In this document: positions 17,609-26,027 of the stretch, one piece after another
Layout: the number at the start of each line of letters is the position of its first letter
Numbering within the stretch: position 1 is the stretch's first letter
Assembly: GCA_027307335.1 (NCBI GenBank)
Contig: DAHUXD010000054.1
Coordinates: 68,611 to 132,610, forward strand
Direction of reading: 5' to 3'
Source: Acidobacteriota bacterium
Lineage (GTDB): Bacteria > Acidobacteriota > Thermoanaerobaculia > UBA5066 > Gp7-AA6
DNA: 64,000 nucleotides
Made by a program: the position numbers and the translations under genes
The notes under the pieces: generated by a model
Seen by the model: only the letters and a program-made list of their open reading frames with translations
What the model was told of the DNA's origin: nothing
Database searches by the model: none

Positions 17609-17615
17609 CGAGCCA

Positions 17616-18200
17616 TTGCCGCTTCTCAAACGCGGTCCGGAGATCCATCCTCCGGCCCTGCTCGACGCCGATCAGAATTTCGCGCCCTGGTTTGTCGCCT
17701 ACACGCGCGGCCGCCAGGAGAAGGCGCTCGCCCGGCACCTTCTCCCCCTGGGAGTCCCCTTCTACCTGCCTCTGTCCGAGAAGGTGACCCGGCGCCCGGG
17801 ACGGACCCTGACCTCGTACCTGCCGCTCTTTCCGGGCTACGTCTTTCTGCGGGGTGGTCCGGTCGAGAGGATCGCGGCCCTGCGAAGCAACTTGATCGTT
17901 CGAGTCCTCGAGGTCGCCGACCAGAGCCTGCTCGGAGAAGAACTGAGATCGCTGCGGCGCCTCCAGCTGGCGGGAGCGGACCTTTCGCCGCTGCCGTTTT
18001 TCGCGGCCGGAGACCCGGTGCGGGTGACCGCGGGTCCCTTTTCCGGATGCCTGGGGACGGTGTTGCGGGAGCACGGGCATCGGCGTCTGGTCGTGTCGGT
18101 ATCGATCCTGCAGCGGTCGGTCGCGGTCGAGCTCGACCGGGAGAGCGTGACCGCCGCATCGACGAAGCTCGAGTCGGTTCGGGGCGCCGCCGTCGCGTAG
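17616..18200 (+). CDS. NusG-paralogue transcription antiterminator (RfaH/UpxY/LoaP-like)
   Basis: A 194-residue protein with an N-terminal NGN domain (PWFVAYTRGRQEKALARHL, YLPLFPGYVFLR, residues about 24-110). A C-terminal KOW domain follows (GDPVRVTAGPFSGCLGTV, RRLVVSVSILQRSVAVEL, about 130-180). Specialised NusG paralogues bind RNA polymerase and let it read through long polysaccharide operons. It is too divergent and too embedded to be the housekeeping NusG, and no secE/rplK neighbours are present. The start is TTG 17616 with AAGGA seven bases upstream; frames further upstream are not family-like. It stands first in a 28-gene, 34-kb run that it probably regulates. A hairpin at 18233-18259, just after the gene, is a candidate recruitment signal. 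Confidence 0.88.
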   Translation: MPLLKRGPEIHPPALLDADQNFAPWFVAYTRGRQEKALARHLLPLGVPFYLPLSEKVTRRPGRTLTSYLPLFPGYVFLRGGPVERIAALRSNLIVRVLEVADQSLLGEELRSLRRLQLAGADLSPLPFFAAGDPVRVTAGPFSGCLGTVLREHGHRRLVVSVSILQRSVAVELDRESVTAASTKLESVRGAAVA

Positions 18201-18232
18201 CCGCACCGCGGCGCCTTACAAATTGAGGCGAT

Positions 18233-18259
18233 CCTCTTCGGTGGCTGCACACCGAGAGG
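18233..18259 (+). promoter_or_regulatory. Bulged RNA hairpin between antiterminator and sugar genes
   Basis: CCTC(T)TCGGT at 18233-18242 pairs with ACCGAGAGG at 18251-18259. This makes nine pairs with one bulged T and the eight-base loop GGCTGCAC. No U-tract follows, so it does not look like an intrinsic terminator. Its place, right after a NusG paralogue gene and before a 33-kb operon, resembles the leader elements that recruit RfaH (ops) or LoaP (RNA hairpin). Confidence 0.45.
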
Positions 18260-18285
18260 GGCGGAGCCCGTCAGGAGCCTGAAGA

Positions 18286-19629
18286 GTGACGAACGACATG
18301 GACAGACAACCGGACGCAATGGAGGAGCTCTCGGCGCGGGTGGCCGAGCGGCGCTGCCTGGTCGGGGTGATCGGCCTCGGCTACGTGGGCCTGCCGCTGG
18401 CGCTGACGTTCGCGGAGAAGGGGTTCCGGGTTCTCGGGTTCGACGTCGACGCCGCGAAGATCGACGCTCTGACCGCGGGGCGCAATTACATCAAGCATCT
18501 CGACGGGAACCGGCTGACCGCGGCGCTCGCCTCGGGCCGGCTGGGCTCGACGGCCGACTTCCGGAGGCTCGGGGAGCCGGACGTCCTGATCATCTGCGTG
18601 CCGACGCCGCTCACGATCCAGCGGGAGCCCGACATGAGCTACGTCGTCAACACGGTCCAGCAGATCCGCGCGCGGCTGCGTCGGGGCCAGCTCGTCGTTC
18701 TGGAATCGACGACCTATCCGGGCACCACCGACGAGCTCGTGAAGGGCATCCTCGAGGAGTCGGGGCTCTGCTGCGGGCCGGACTTTCTTCTCGCCTTTTC
18801 GCCGGAGCGCGAGGATCCGGGCAATGCGTCGTTCACGACGGCGACGATTCCGAAGATCGTCGGCGGCGTCGACGAAGCCGCGGGCGATCTCGCCCAGCGC
18901 CTCTACGACCAGATCGTGGTCCGGACGGTGCGGGTCGGCAACGCCCGCGAGGCCGAGGCGGCGAAGCTCGTCGAGAACGTCTTTCGAGCGGTCAACATCG
19001 CTCTCGTCAACGAGCTCAAGATCGTGTTCGACCGAATGGGAATCGACGTCTGGACCGTCCTCGACGCCGCGTCGACGAAGCCCTTCGGATTCATGCGCTT
19101 CAATCCCGGACCGGGCTGGGGCGGCCACTGCATACCCCTCGACCCCTTCTATTTGTCGTGGAAGGCCCGGGAATACGGCGTCACTCCCAAGTTCATCGAG
19201 CTCGCCGGCGAGGTCAACGTCCGGATGCCCGCGTACGTTCTCGAGAAGCTCGGCCTGGCGCTCAACGATCGTCGCAAGGCCGTTCGGGGCAGCCGCATCC
19301 TCGTCCTCGGCATCGCCTACAAGAAGGACATCGACGATCCGCGGGAGAGCCCGGCCTTCGAGATCATCGAGGGGCTGCTGCGTTTGGGGGCGGACGTCTC
19401 GTACCACGACCCGCACGTGCCGCGCGCGCCGAGGATGCGGTCGTGGCCCGAGCTGCCGCCGATGGCGTCCGTGCCGCTGACGCGCGAGACCCTGAGCGCT
19501 CAGGACGCGGTCGTCGTCGTCACCGACCACACGTCTGTCGACTATGCCTTCGTCGCCGCGCATGCGCCGCTCGTCGTGGACACGCGCGGCATCTATCGAT
19601 CGCCGAATCCCAACGTCGTCCGAGCCTGA
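18286..19629 (+). CDS. wbpA: UDP-N-acetyl-hexosamine 6-dehydrogenase (WbpA/WbpO/TviB family)
   Basis: A 447-residue UDP-sugar dehydrogenase making a UDP-HexNAc uronic acid with two NAD+. It has an N-terminal Rossmann motif (GVIGLGYVGLPLA, about residues 28-40), CVPTPL, ESTTYPGTT and AFSPEREDPGN. The catalytic Cys is in GGHCIPLDP (about 282), and GIAYKKDIDDPRESP lies in the C-terminal domain. GPGWGGHCIPLDP and SPERExPG favour the UDP-GlcNAc/GalNAc branch over UDP-glucose dehydrogenases. The start is GTG 18286 with AGGAG eight bases upstream. It pairs with the WbpP-type epimerase that follows, as in Pseudomonas O6 antigen and Vi antigen loci. The gene symbol reflects the family, not the exact substrate. 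Confidence 0.9.
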   Translation: MTNDMDRQPDAMEELSARVAERRCLVGVIGLGYVGLPLALTFAEKGFRVLGFDVDAAKIDALTAGRNYIKHLDGNRLTAALASGRLGSTADFRRLGEPDVLIICVPTPLTIQREPDMSYVVNTVQQIRARLRRGQLVVLESTTYPGTTDELVKGILEESGLCCGPDFLLAFSPEREDPGNASFTTATIPKIVGGVDEAAGDLAQRLYDQIVVRTVRVGNAREAEAAKLVENVFRAVNIALVNELKIVFDRMGIDVWTVLDAASTKPFGFMRFNPGPGWGGHCIPLDPFYLSWKAREYGVTPKFIELAGEVNVRMPAYVLEKLGLALNDRRKAVRGSRILVLGIAYKKDIDDPRESPAFEIIEGLLRLGADVSYHDPHVPRAPRMRSWPELPPMASVPLTRETLSAQDAVVVVTDHTSVDYAFVAAHAPLVVDTRGIYRSPNPNVVRA

Positions 19630-19659
19630 GGGCTCGGCCGTGAAACACCGAGGACATTG

Positions 19660-20637
19660 ATGAACGAAACCTCGCAGCTGGCCTCGCACGCGGCGCTCGT
19701 CACGGGCGGCGCCGGTTTCATCGGCTCGCATCTCGTCGACGCTCTATTGTCGCTCGGCGCGAAGGTCCGGGTTCTCGACGATCTCTCCAACGGAAAGTTC
19801 GAGAATCTCGATCACGTCTCGAACCGGATCGAGTTCATCGAGGGAGACATCCGGGACGCGGGTGTTTGTCGCGCCGCCTGCGAGGGAATGGACGTCGTCT
19901 TCCATCAAGCCGCACTCGGCTCGGTGCCGCGCTCGATGAAGGACCCGGCGACCAGCCTGGCCGTCAACGTGGGCGGCACCGCGAACATGCTGGCCGCGGC
20001 TCGCGACGCAGGCACGCGGCGCTTCGTGTACGCCTCGTCCTCGAGCGTCTACGGGGACAGCGCGCGTCTTCCCAAGCGGGAGGGGGAGGAGGGGCGGCCC
20101 CTCTCTCCGTACGCGCTGTCGAAGGTCATGGACGAGCAGCTCGCCGAGGTTTTCGGCCGCTGCTACGGCCTCGAGCTCGTCGGCCTGCGGTACTTCAACG
20201 TCTACGGTCCGAGGCAGGATCCCGACGGGCCCTATGCCGCCGTGATTCCCCGGTTCTTCAAGGCGTACCTGGAAGGATCGGCGCCCGTGATCTACGGCGA
20301 CGGCGAGCAGAGCCGGGACTTCACGTACGTGAGCGACGCGGTTGCGGCCAACCTGCTGGCGGCCGTCGCCGCCCCGGCGGCGGCCGGAAAGGCGTACAAC
20401 GTGGCCGGCGGCAACCGCACGTCCGTCAACGTCCTCGCACACGCCGTGCGCAAGGCTGTCGGAGGCGGTCCGGATCCGACCTACGAGGCGCCGCGGCCGG
20501 GCGACGTCGCGCACTCCGCCGCGGACCTCTCGGCCGCACGGCGCGAGCTCGGCTTCGAGCCGCGCGTCGGTCTCGCGGAGGGACTGGAGATGTCGCTGAC
20601 CCACTACCGCCGCGCCGTCGGAGCCGAGACCTCGTGA
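19660..20637 (+). CDS. wbpP: UDP-N-acetylglucosamine(uronate) 4-epimerase, WbpP type
   Basis: A 325-residue extended SDR. It shows TGGAGFIGSHL at the N-terminus, HQAALGSVPRSMKDP, YASSSSVYGD (catalytic Ser), SPYALSK (Tyr about 152, Lys about 156) and LRYFNVYGPRQDPDGPYAAVIPRF. The GSVPRS and RQDP-GPYAAVIP elements are hallmarks of the WbpP/TviC group, which interconverts UDP-GlcNAc and UDP-GalNAc or their uronic acids. With the dehydrogenase upstream it should yield UDP-GalNAcA or a similar donor. ATG 19660 was chosen over the TTG immediately before it. The stop overlaps the GTG of the next gene by four bases. Confidence 0.88.
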   Translation: MNETSQLASHAALVTGGAGFIGSHLVDALLSLGAKVRVLDDLSNGKFENLDHVSNRIEFIEGDIRDAGVCRAACEGMDVVFHQAALGSVPRSMKDPATSLAVNVGGTANMLAAARDAGTRRFVYASSSSVYGDSARLPKREGEEGRPLSPYALSKVMDEQLAEVFGRCYGLELVGLRYFNVYGPRQDPDGPYAAVIPRFFKAYLEGSAPVIYGDGEQSRDFTYVSDAVAANLLAAVAAPAAAGKAYNVAGGNRTSVNVLAHAVRKAVGGGPDPTYEAPRPGDVAHSAADLSAARRELGFEPRVGLAEGLEMSLTHYRRAVGAETS

Positions 20638-21947
20638 GCCACACCGCCATCCGGGTGCGGGGCCTCGGCAAGGAGTACTCGATCGGCGCGAAGGCCGAGC
20701 GCTACAAGACCCTTCGGGAATCCCTCGCCTCGATGTTCACCGCTCCGGCGCGGCTCCTCCGGCTGTCGGGAAAGCGCCGGGAGGAGGAGAGAGTCTGGGC
20801 GCTCCGCGACGTAACCTTCGAGGTGCGCCGCGGGGAAGTCGTGGGCGTGATCGGCCGGAACGGCGCGGGGAAGAGTACGCTCCTGAAGATTCTCTCCCGC
20901 ATCACCGACCCGACCACGGGGATGGCGGAGATCCACGGCCGCGTCGGGTCGCTGCTCGAGGTCGGCACCGGATTCCACCCCGAGCTGACCGGCCGCGAGA
21001 ACATCTACTTGAACGGCGCGATTCTCGGGATGCGGCGGTTCGAGATCGATCGCAAGTTCGACCAGATCGTCGCGTTTTCCGAGATCGAACAGTTCATCGA
21101 CACGCCCGTCAAGAAGTACTCGAGCGGCATGTATCTGCGCCTGGCGTTCGCGGTCGCGGCGCACCTGGAGCCCGAGATACTCCTGGTCGACGAGGTCCTC
21201 GCCGTCGGCGACGCGGACTTCCAGAAGAAATGCCTGGGCAAGATGGGCGACGTGGCGCGCGAGGGCCGGACGGTCCTGTTCGTCAGCCACAACATGCCGG
21301 CGGTTCAGGCGCTGTGCAACCGCGCGATTCTGCTGCGGCACGGCACGGTGGCTCTCGACACCGACGTGGGGGAGGTGCTTCGCGAGTACCTGGGCTATCT
21401 CGCGGCCTCTTCGCCGGACGCCTTTCGCAACAATCCCGACCGCAGCGGCGACGGGTCCGTGCGTCTGACCGCGGGGCGCATTCTCGACGACCGGGGACGA
21501 ACGGTCGAGCGCCTGGTGGCGGGCGCTCCGGCCACCTTCGAGTTCTCTTACGAGAACCCGACCAGGACTGATCGGATCGAGTTCCTCGCGACGATCATCA
21601 ACCACCTCGGAATCTCCGTGACGCACTTCAACACGAGCGTTTCCGGCTTCGTGATCCGCGGGCTCGGCTCGACCGGAATCATCGCGTGTCAGATTCCGAA
21701 CATGCCCCTGCCTCGCGGCGAATACCGGGTCGCGGTCGCCGTCAAGCGCGGGGGAAGCACGGCGGACCACATCCCGAACGCGCTGACGTTCAGCATCGAG
21801 AGCTCGACTTTCTTCGAGTCGGGGAAGCTGCCGCCGATCCAGCACAGCGCCTGCCTCGTCGCCCACGAGTGGGATCACCGGGCCGGCGAACGAGCGGCGG
21901 CGGTCGAGGCGTCCGAGACGAAATCCCCTGGGGTGTTGAAAGGATGA
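20634..21947 (+). CDS. wzt: Polysaccharide ABC exporter ATPase with C-terminal glycan-binding domain (Wzt-like, first copy)
   Basis: A 437-residue protein. The ABC domain has Walker A GRNGAGKST (about 74-82), signature YSSGM (about 162), Walker B ILLVDE (about 182) and a switch His in VSHN (about 218). An extra C-terminal beta-sandwich-like domain spans about 265-430 (FEFSYENPTRTDRIEF, HFNTSVSGFVIRG, PRGEYRVAVAVKRG). In Wzt that domain recognises a cap on the finished glycan. It starts at GTG 20634, overlapping the epimerase stop by four bases. No permease gene adjoins it, because the only Wzm-like gene is seven genes downstream beside a second Wzt. It may share that permease or recognise a different chain end. 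Confidence 0.9.
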   Translation: MSHTAIRVRGLGKEYSIGAKAERYKTLRESLASMFTAPARLLRLSGKRREEERVWALRDVTFEVRRGEVVGVIGRNGAGKSTLLKILSRITDPTTGMAEIHGRVGSLLEVGTGFHPELTGRENIYLNGAILGMRRFEIDRKFDQIVAFSEIEQFIDTPVKKYSSGMYLRLAFAVAAHLEPEILLVDEVLAVGDADFQKKCLGKMGDVAREGRTVLFVSHNMPAVQALCNRAILLRHGTVALDTDVGEVLREYLGYLAASSPDAFRNNPDRSGDGSVRLTAGRILDDRGRTVERLVAGAPATFEFSYENPTRTDRIEFLATIINHLGISVTHFNTSVSGFVIRGLGSTGIIACQIPNMPLPRGEYRVAVAVKRGGSTADHIPNALTFSIESSTFFESGKLPPIQHSACLVAHEWDHRAGERAAAVEASETKSPGVLKG

Positions 21948-22720
21948 GATTGAGCGAACTCCCCGACCGGGGTCGGTTTCGCCTGAAAGCCGCAGCGAAG
22001 CGCGTCCGTAAACGCGTCGGCCACTGGCGCGTTCGGCGCCTCGCTCGTCGGCACCCCGAGATCGGCCGATGCGTCGAAGCGGTGCTCGACCGACACCTGA
22101 CGTATCTGAGCTCGGAAGCACTCTGGGATCTCGCGCGCGGCGTTCGCGAGGTCGAGGCGAAGGGTCTATCGGGAATGCTCATCGAGGCGGGATGCGCGCT
22201 TGGAGGATCAGCCATCGTTCTTGCACGAAGTAAGAAGACCGATCGAGAGCTCCGCGTCTACGACGTGTTCGGACTCATCCCTCCCCCTTCCGACAAGGAC
22301 GGTAAGGACGTCTGGGAGCGCTACCAACTGATCGAGGCAGGGAAGTCGACCGGAATCAAAGGAGACGCTTATTACGGATACCAGGAGGACCTCCTCGGCC
22401 GCGTCCGCCAGACGTTCACCGAGTTCGGCATCCCGGTCGAAGCGGAGAGGGTCCGTCTGATCCAAGGTCTTTATAGTGAAACGCTCCGTCTCGACGGTCC
22501 CGTGGCGCTCGCCCACATCGACTGCGACTGGTACGAGTCGGTTCTGGACTGTCTCCGTCAGATCGAGCCACGGCTAGTTGTATCCGGACGGCTCGTCATC
22601 GACGATTACCACAAGTGGTCCGGCTGCCGTCGTGCAATCGACGAGTACTTCGGTGGCGCCGCGCGCGGGTCCTATCGGTTCGAGCGAAAGAGCCGGCTCC
22701 ACATCGTGAAGGTGCGCTGA
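21944..22720 (+). CDS. TylF/MycF-type SAM-dependent O-methyltransferase
   Basis: A 258-residue protein whose middle and C-terminal parts match macrocin O-methyltransferase-like (TylF/MycF) enzymes, which methylate sugar hydroxyls with a bound metal. IEAGCALGGSAIVLA is the SAM-binding strand and loop. HIDCDWYESVLDCL and LVIDDYHKWSGCRRAIDEYF carry the conserved acidic metal and catalytic residues. About 75 N-terminal residues are basic and helical and may be a membrane or partner contact. It starts at ATG 21944, overlapping the Wzt stop by four bases. Terminal methylation is a known chain-stop signal for Wzt-type exporters, so its coupling to this Wzt is suggestive. Confidence 0.82.
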   Translation: MRLSELPDRGRFRLKAAAKRVRKRVGHWRVRRLARRHPEIGRCVEAVLDRHLTYLSSEALWDLARGVREVEAKGLSGMLIEAGCALGGSAIVLARSKKTDRELRVYDVFGLIPPPSDKDGKDVWERYQLIEAGKSTGIKGDAYYGYQEDLLGRVRQTFTEFGIPVEAERVRLIQGLYSETLRLDGPVALAHIDCDWYESVLDCLRQIEPRLVVSGRLVIDDYHKWSGCRRAIDEYFGGAARGSYRFERKSRLHIVKVR

Positions 22721-22723
22721 GCG

Positions 22724-23929
22724 ATGGAGCTGCTCTCGACCCGCCGGGACGTAGAGGCCGGACGCATCCGCGTGACCGGGACGGTTGCCTACGACGATCG
22801 GGCGCGTTCTGCGGAGGAGTATTGGTTCGAGTTCCCGTCGGAACATGCCGGGGTCGTGACCGAATCCGGGAATCCCTGGCTCGCATGCCTGGCGCCACTG
22901 GCTGCGTGGCTCGGCGAGCCGCTCCGGATCGGCCTTCCGGTCGACGCCCTGCTCGTCCGCAACGTGCGCGAAGCGATGGCGATCTGGAAGAGCTGGTACC
23001 CGCGCGCGAAGATCGTCCCGATCCTCGCGCTCAGCGGCGGCCCGGGCCCGGCCAGCCGAGGAGATGAGCGGACCGCGCTCTTCTTCTCAGGGGGCGTCGA
23101 TTCACAGTACTCCCTTTATCGCAACGGCCAGGATGAGGCGGGGGTCGTTCCGATCGACGACCTCATTGTGATCCAGGGGTTCGACATTTCGCTCGAGAGG
23201 CGGGATGCGTTCGAACGCCACGTCGACCGGCTTGGGATCGTTGCGCGGGCGACGGGCAAAGCACTGATTCCGGCGGCGACGAACCTGCGGTCAACACGCC
23301 TGCGCGAGGCCCCGTGGGGCGAGCTCTGGCACGGGTGCGCTCTCGCGGCCGTCGGGCTGACGCTCGAGCGGTGCTACCGGCGTCTGATGATCGCGTCGGC
23401 CAATCACTACGCGGACCTCTATCCGTGGGGCTCGCACCCGATGATCGATCCGCTGCTTTCGACGGCCCGCACACTCGTGCTCCACGACGGGGCGACGCTT
23501 CGCCGCTGGGATAAGCTCGAACTCGTTTCGCTCCAGGAAGCGGCGCTCCAAACCCTCCACGTGTGTTATCGCGATGGGACCGACGCGAACTGCGGGCGGT
23601 GCGAGAAGTGCCTGCGGAACATGATCATCCTGGAGCTGCTCGGCGTCCTCGACCGCTACACGACCTTTCCGGCGCGGAGGCTCGACCTCACGAGCGTCTC
23701 GCGGCTCCTACTACGCAGAGCGTGGCAGCCTGTGTACTACGGGCGCCTTCGGCGGCTCGCCGTCTCGCGGAAGAGGCCGGACGTGGCCCGCGCGATCCAA
23801 CGCGCGCTACAGCGGTCGCGGCGGCTGCGCCCGGTCCTGTCGCTAGCGAATCGGCTCAGCCAGACACGCGGGTTAGGCCGGTTGGGCCGGCCGCTCAAGC
23901 GGTGGGCCTTTGCCGGATCGGTGCGGTGA
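22724..23929 (+). CDS. PP-loop ATPase with C-terminal Cys4 motif (QueC-like), unknown substrate
   Basis: A 401-residue protein with FFSGGVDSQYSL (PP-loop, about residue 122), the ATP-pyrophosphatase motif of QueC, AsnB and tRNA-thiolation enzymes. Downstream, CYRDGTDANCGRCEKC places four Cys at about 281, 290, 293 and 296, matching the C-x8-C-x2-C-x2-C zinc site of the QueC type. The N-terminal 110 residues and a basic C-terminal tail of about 90 residues do not belong to QueC. No queuosine-pathway neighbours are present. The gene lies between a sugar methyltransferase and a pyruvyl-transferase-like gene. An adenylating step on a carboxyl group of a sugar, giving amide or nitrile, is a reasonable but unproven idea. 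Confidence 0.75.
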   Translation: MELLSTRRDVEAGRIRVTGTVAYDDRARSAEEYWFEFPSEHAGVVTESGNPWLACLAPLAAWLGEPLRIGLPVDALLVRNVREAMAIWKSWYPRAKIVPILALSGGPGPASRGDERTALFFSGGVDSQYSLYRNGQDEAGVVPIDDLIVIQGFDISLERRDAFERHVDRLGIVARATGKALIPAATNLRSTRLREAPWGELWHGCALAAVGLTLERCYRRLMIASANHYADLYPWGSHPMIDPLLSTARTLVLHDGATLRRWDKLELVSLQEAALQTLHVCYRDGTDANCGRCEKCLRNMIILELLGVLDRYTTFPARRLDLTSVSRLLLRRAWQPVYYGRLRRLAVSRKRPDVARAIQRALQRSRRLRPVLSLANRLSQTRGLGRLGRPLKRWAFAGSVR

Positions 23930-23933
23930 GGCC

Positions 23934-25004
23934 GTGAAAGTCGCGCACATCTATCCCAAGTACGACCGCAATACCGGCGATCACTTCGTCCAGATGGGAA
24001 TCGTGCGCCTCTTGCGCGAGCAGCTGGGCGACTTCGAGTACGTTCCGATCTCGAGCCGGCGCGACGCCCCGGATCCGTCGGAGCCCGTCGGCATCACCCG
24101 CGAGAGCCTCTCGCGTATCCAGGACTGCGATCTGCTGGTCATCGGTGGCTCGAACCTGTACGAAGTCTCGGATGGCCGCTGGGGGGTCGTCGTCGAGGAC
24201 GAAGCGCTCGACGCCCTGAAGACGCGGGTGTTGCCGCTCGGCATCGGCAGCGGATGGGCCTTCGGCGTGCCGCGCCTCCCGGCGATGCCGGAACGCGTGG
24301 CGAGCCAGGTTCGGCGCCTCCACGAGCGCAGCCGCCGCGGCGGCTCGGTGCGGGACCTCCTCACCGCGAGGGAGCTCGAGCGGCACGGCATCGGCCCCTC
24401 CACGGTCACGGGGTGTCCCGCGCAGCTGCTCGCCGATGATCCGCTGCGGCCCGTGGGCGAGGGCGTGGTCGGCGTCGCTTTTCCGCCGCGCCGGATGTAC
24501 GCGGCGGCGTCGCTCTCGCCCCGGCGCGGCCGCAGCGCGGGTCACGTCCGTCGGCGCCTCGTGACGCGCTTCTTTTTGGGCCTTCTGAAGGCCTTGAACG
24601 AGGCGAAGCTCACCGTGCGCGTCCTCGTGCACGACGCGGCCGACCTGCCGCTGGCGGAGCGCCTGCTCGGGCACGACTTCGTCTACGACGCGTCGGCGCC
24701 GCGCATGCTCGACGCGATCCGCGCGTGCGACGTGATCGTCGGGTTCCGGCTGCACGCCGGCATCGCCGGGCTCTCGTACGGGATTCCCCCGATTCCGATC
24801 CTGCTCGACGGCCGGAGTCTCGGGTTCGCCGAGACGCTCGGTCTGCTGGAGCTCTCGGTTCCGCTGGATCCGGATGCGGTCGTCCTGGCCATGGAGCGCG
24901 TCCGCCTGGCGCTCGGCCCCGGACGAAGCGCCTGGGCTCCCGTCGTCGCGCGCCGCGACGAGCTCGGAAGGACGATGCGCGCCTTTCTGGCCTCGGCGAT
25001 CTGA
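23934..25004 (+). CDS. Polysaccharide pyruvyl transferase-family protein
   Basis: A 356-residue protein of the CsaB/WcaK-like family, which in characterised members moves pyruvate from PEP to a sugar ketal. Supporting segments are the N-terminal HIYPKYDRNTGDHFVQMGI, LLVIGGSNLYEV, LPLGIGSGWAFG and the conserved C-terminal FRLHAGIAGLSYGIPPIPI. The family also contains enzymes with other activities, so pyruvylation is probable, not certain. The start is GTG 23934, four bases after the PP-loop gene stop. The preceding in-frame ATG at 23910 is not needed for the fold. The PP-loop gene before it and the deacetylase gene after it are all within a few bases. Confidence 0.75.
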   Translation: MKVAHIYPKYDRNTGDHFVQMGIVRLLREQLGDFEYVPISSRRDAPDPSEPVGITRESLSRIQDCDLLVIGGSNLYEVSDGRWGVVVEDEALDALKTRVLPLGIGSGWAFGVPRLPAMPERVASQVRRLHERSRRGGSVRDLLTARELERHGIGPSTVTGCPAQLLADDPLRPVGEGVVGVAFPPRRMYAAASLSPRRGRSAGHVRRRLVTRFFLGLLKALNEAKLTVRVLVHDAADLPLAERLLGHDFVYDASAPRMLDAIRACDVIVGFRLHAGIAGLSYGIPPIPILLDGRSLGFAETLGLLELSVPLDPDAVVLAMERVRLALGPGRSAWAPVVARRDELGRTMRAFLASAI

Positions 25005-25007
25005 AGC

Positions 25008-26027
25008 ATGGCGAACGTTCGGGCCGTCGCCGCGAGCTTGCCGGTCCCCGCGCCGGAGCGGGAGGTCCGTCTCGCGGTCACGATCGACACCGAGTGCGAC
25101 AAGGGGGCGGACTGGAAAACCCGCTTCCCGCTCGGGTTCCGGTCCGTCACGGAGGGGATCGGCCGGCGCCTGACCCCGCTGTTCCGGGAGCACGGCGTTC
25201 GTCCGACGTATCTCCTGAGTCCCGAGATCCTCCGCGACGACGCGAGCGTCGCCACGCTCGGGGCGCTCGACGATTGCGAGCTCGGCACGCACCTCCATGG
25301 AGAGTTCATCGAGCCCGAGGCCGATTTCGCGGCGCCCGTCACGAGCACTCCCCAGATCGCCTACTCGCGGGAGGTCGAGCGGGCGAAGCTGCGCAATCTG
25401 ACGGAGCTCTTCGCCGAGCGCCTCGGGCGGCGGCCGCTCTCCTTTCGCGCGGGGCGCTTCGCGGTGCGCGGTCACACCCTCCGGGTGCTCGAAGACCTCG
25501 GCTATCGCGTCGACACGAGCGTGACCCCGTTCCGAACGCACGAGTTCTCCGCAGGCATCCGGAGCAACCACTGGGGAGCGCCCCTGGCGCCCTACCATCC
25601 GTCGGATCGCGATCCGCGCAAGAACGGATCCCTTCGGCTCGTCGAGGTTCCCGTGACGATCTTCGCGCCGGCTCTGGCGCGGTGGCCGGCGGTGCTGCTC
25701 CGGCGCCTGAGCGACCCGGCGCTCCGCCGGCGGCCTCTGCGCGCGATCGTGGGCGGCGCGGTCGAGAAGTTCTGGGTGCGTCCGCTGCGCGGCTCGCCGG
25801 ACGACCTGTGCCGCTGGGCGGAGACCGTGATCGCGGCGTGGCCGGACGACTCGACGCCCGTCATCAACGTCATGTTCCACAGCGTGGAGGCGGTCCCGGC
25901 AGCCAGCCCGTATACCGCGACGGAACGCGAGGTCGCGGCGCTCTTCGACGGGCTCTCGTCGGTCTTCGCCTTCCTGCGGAAGCGGTACCGGGTATCGGCG
26001 ACCACGCTCCACGAGTTCGCCCGATGA
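25008..26027 (+). CDS. Polysaccharide deacetylase-like protein (NodB-homology fold)
   Basis: A 339-residue cytoplasmic-looking protein with no signal peptide. AVTIDTECDKG provides the Asp of motif 1, CELGTHLHGEF supplies the His pair that binds metal, and SFRAGRFAV is the motif 3 Arg region. The DTEC and RAGRF variants match a group of NodB-fold proteins common in polysaccharide loci (often called WalW). It probably removes acetyl groups from a lipid-linked or nucleotide-linked amino sugar, though some members may be inactive. It sits three bases after the pyruvyl-transferase gene, and its stop overlaps the next start. Confidence 0.75.
   Translation: MANVRAVAASLPVPAPEREVRLAVTIDTECDKGADWKTRFPLGFRSVTEGIGRRLTPLFREHGVRPTYLLSPEILRDDASVATLGALDDCELGTHLHGEFIEPEADFAAPVTSTPQIAYSREVERAKLRNLTELFAERLGRRPLSFRAGRFAVRGHTLRVLEDLGYRVDTSVTPFRTHEFSAGIRSNHWGAPLAPYHPSDRDPRKNGSLRLVEVPVTIFAPALARWPAVLLRRLSDPALRRRPLRAIVGGAVEKFWVRPLRGSPDDLCRWAETVIAAWPDDSTPVINVMFHSVEAVPAASPYTATEREVAALFDGLSSVFAFLRKRYRVSATTLHEFAR

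Noticed and set aside
17543-17615. A metabolite riboswitch in the antiterminator leader
   Set aside because: I compared it with c-di-GMP, cobalamin and preQ1 patterns in memory. It is too short and lacks their conserved cores, so only a small stem is reported.
17616-18200. Housekeeping NusG
   Set aside because: It lacks ribosomal-protein neighbours, diverges in both domains and lies at the head of a polysaccharide operon.
18286-19629. UDP-glucose dehydrogenase as the identity of this enzyme
   Set aside because: GPGWGGHCIPLDP with SPERExPG and the adjacent WbpP-like gene fit the UDP-HexNAc branch better.
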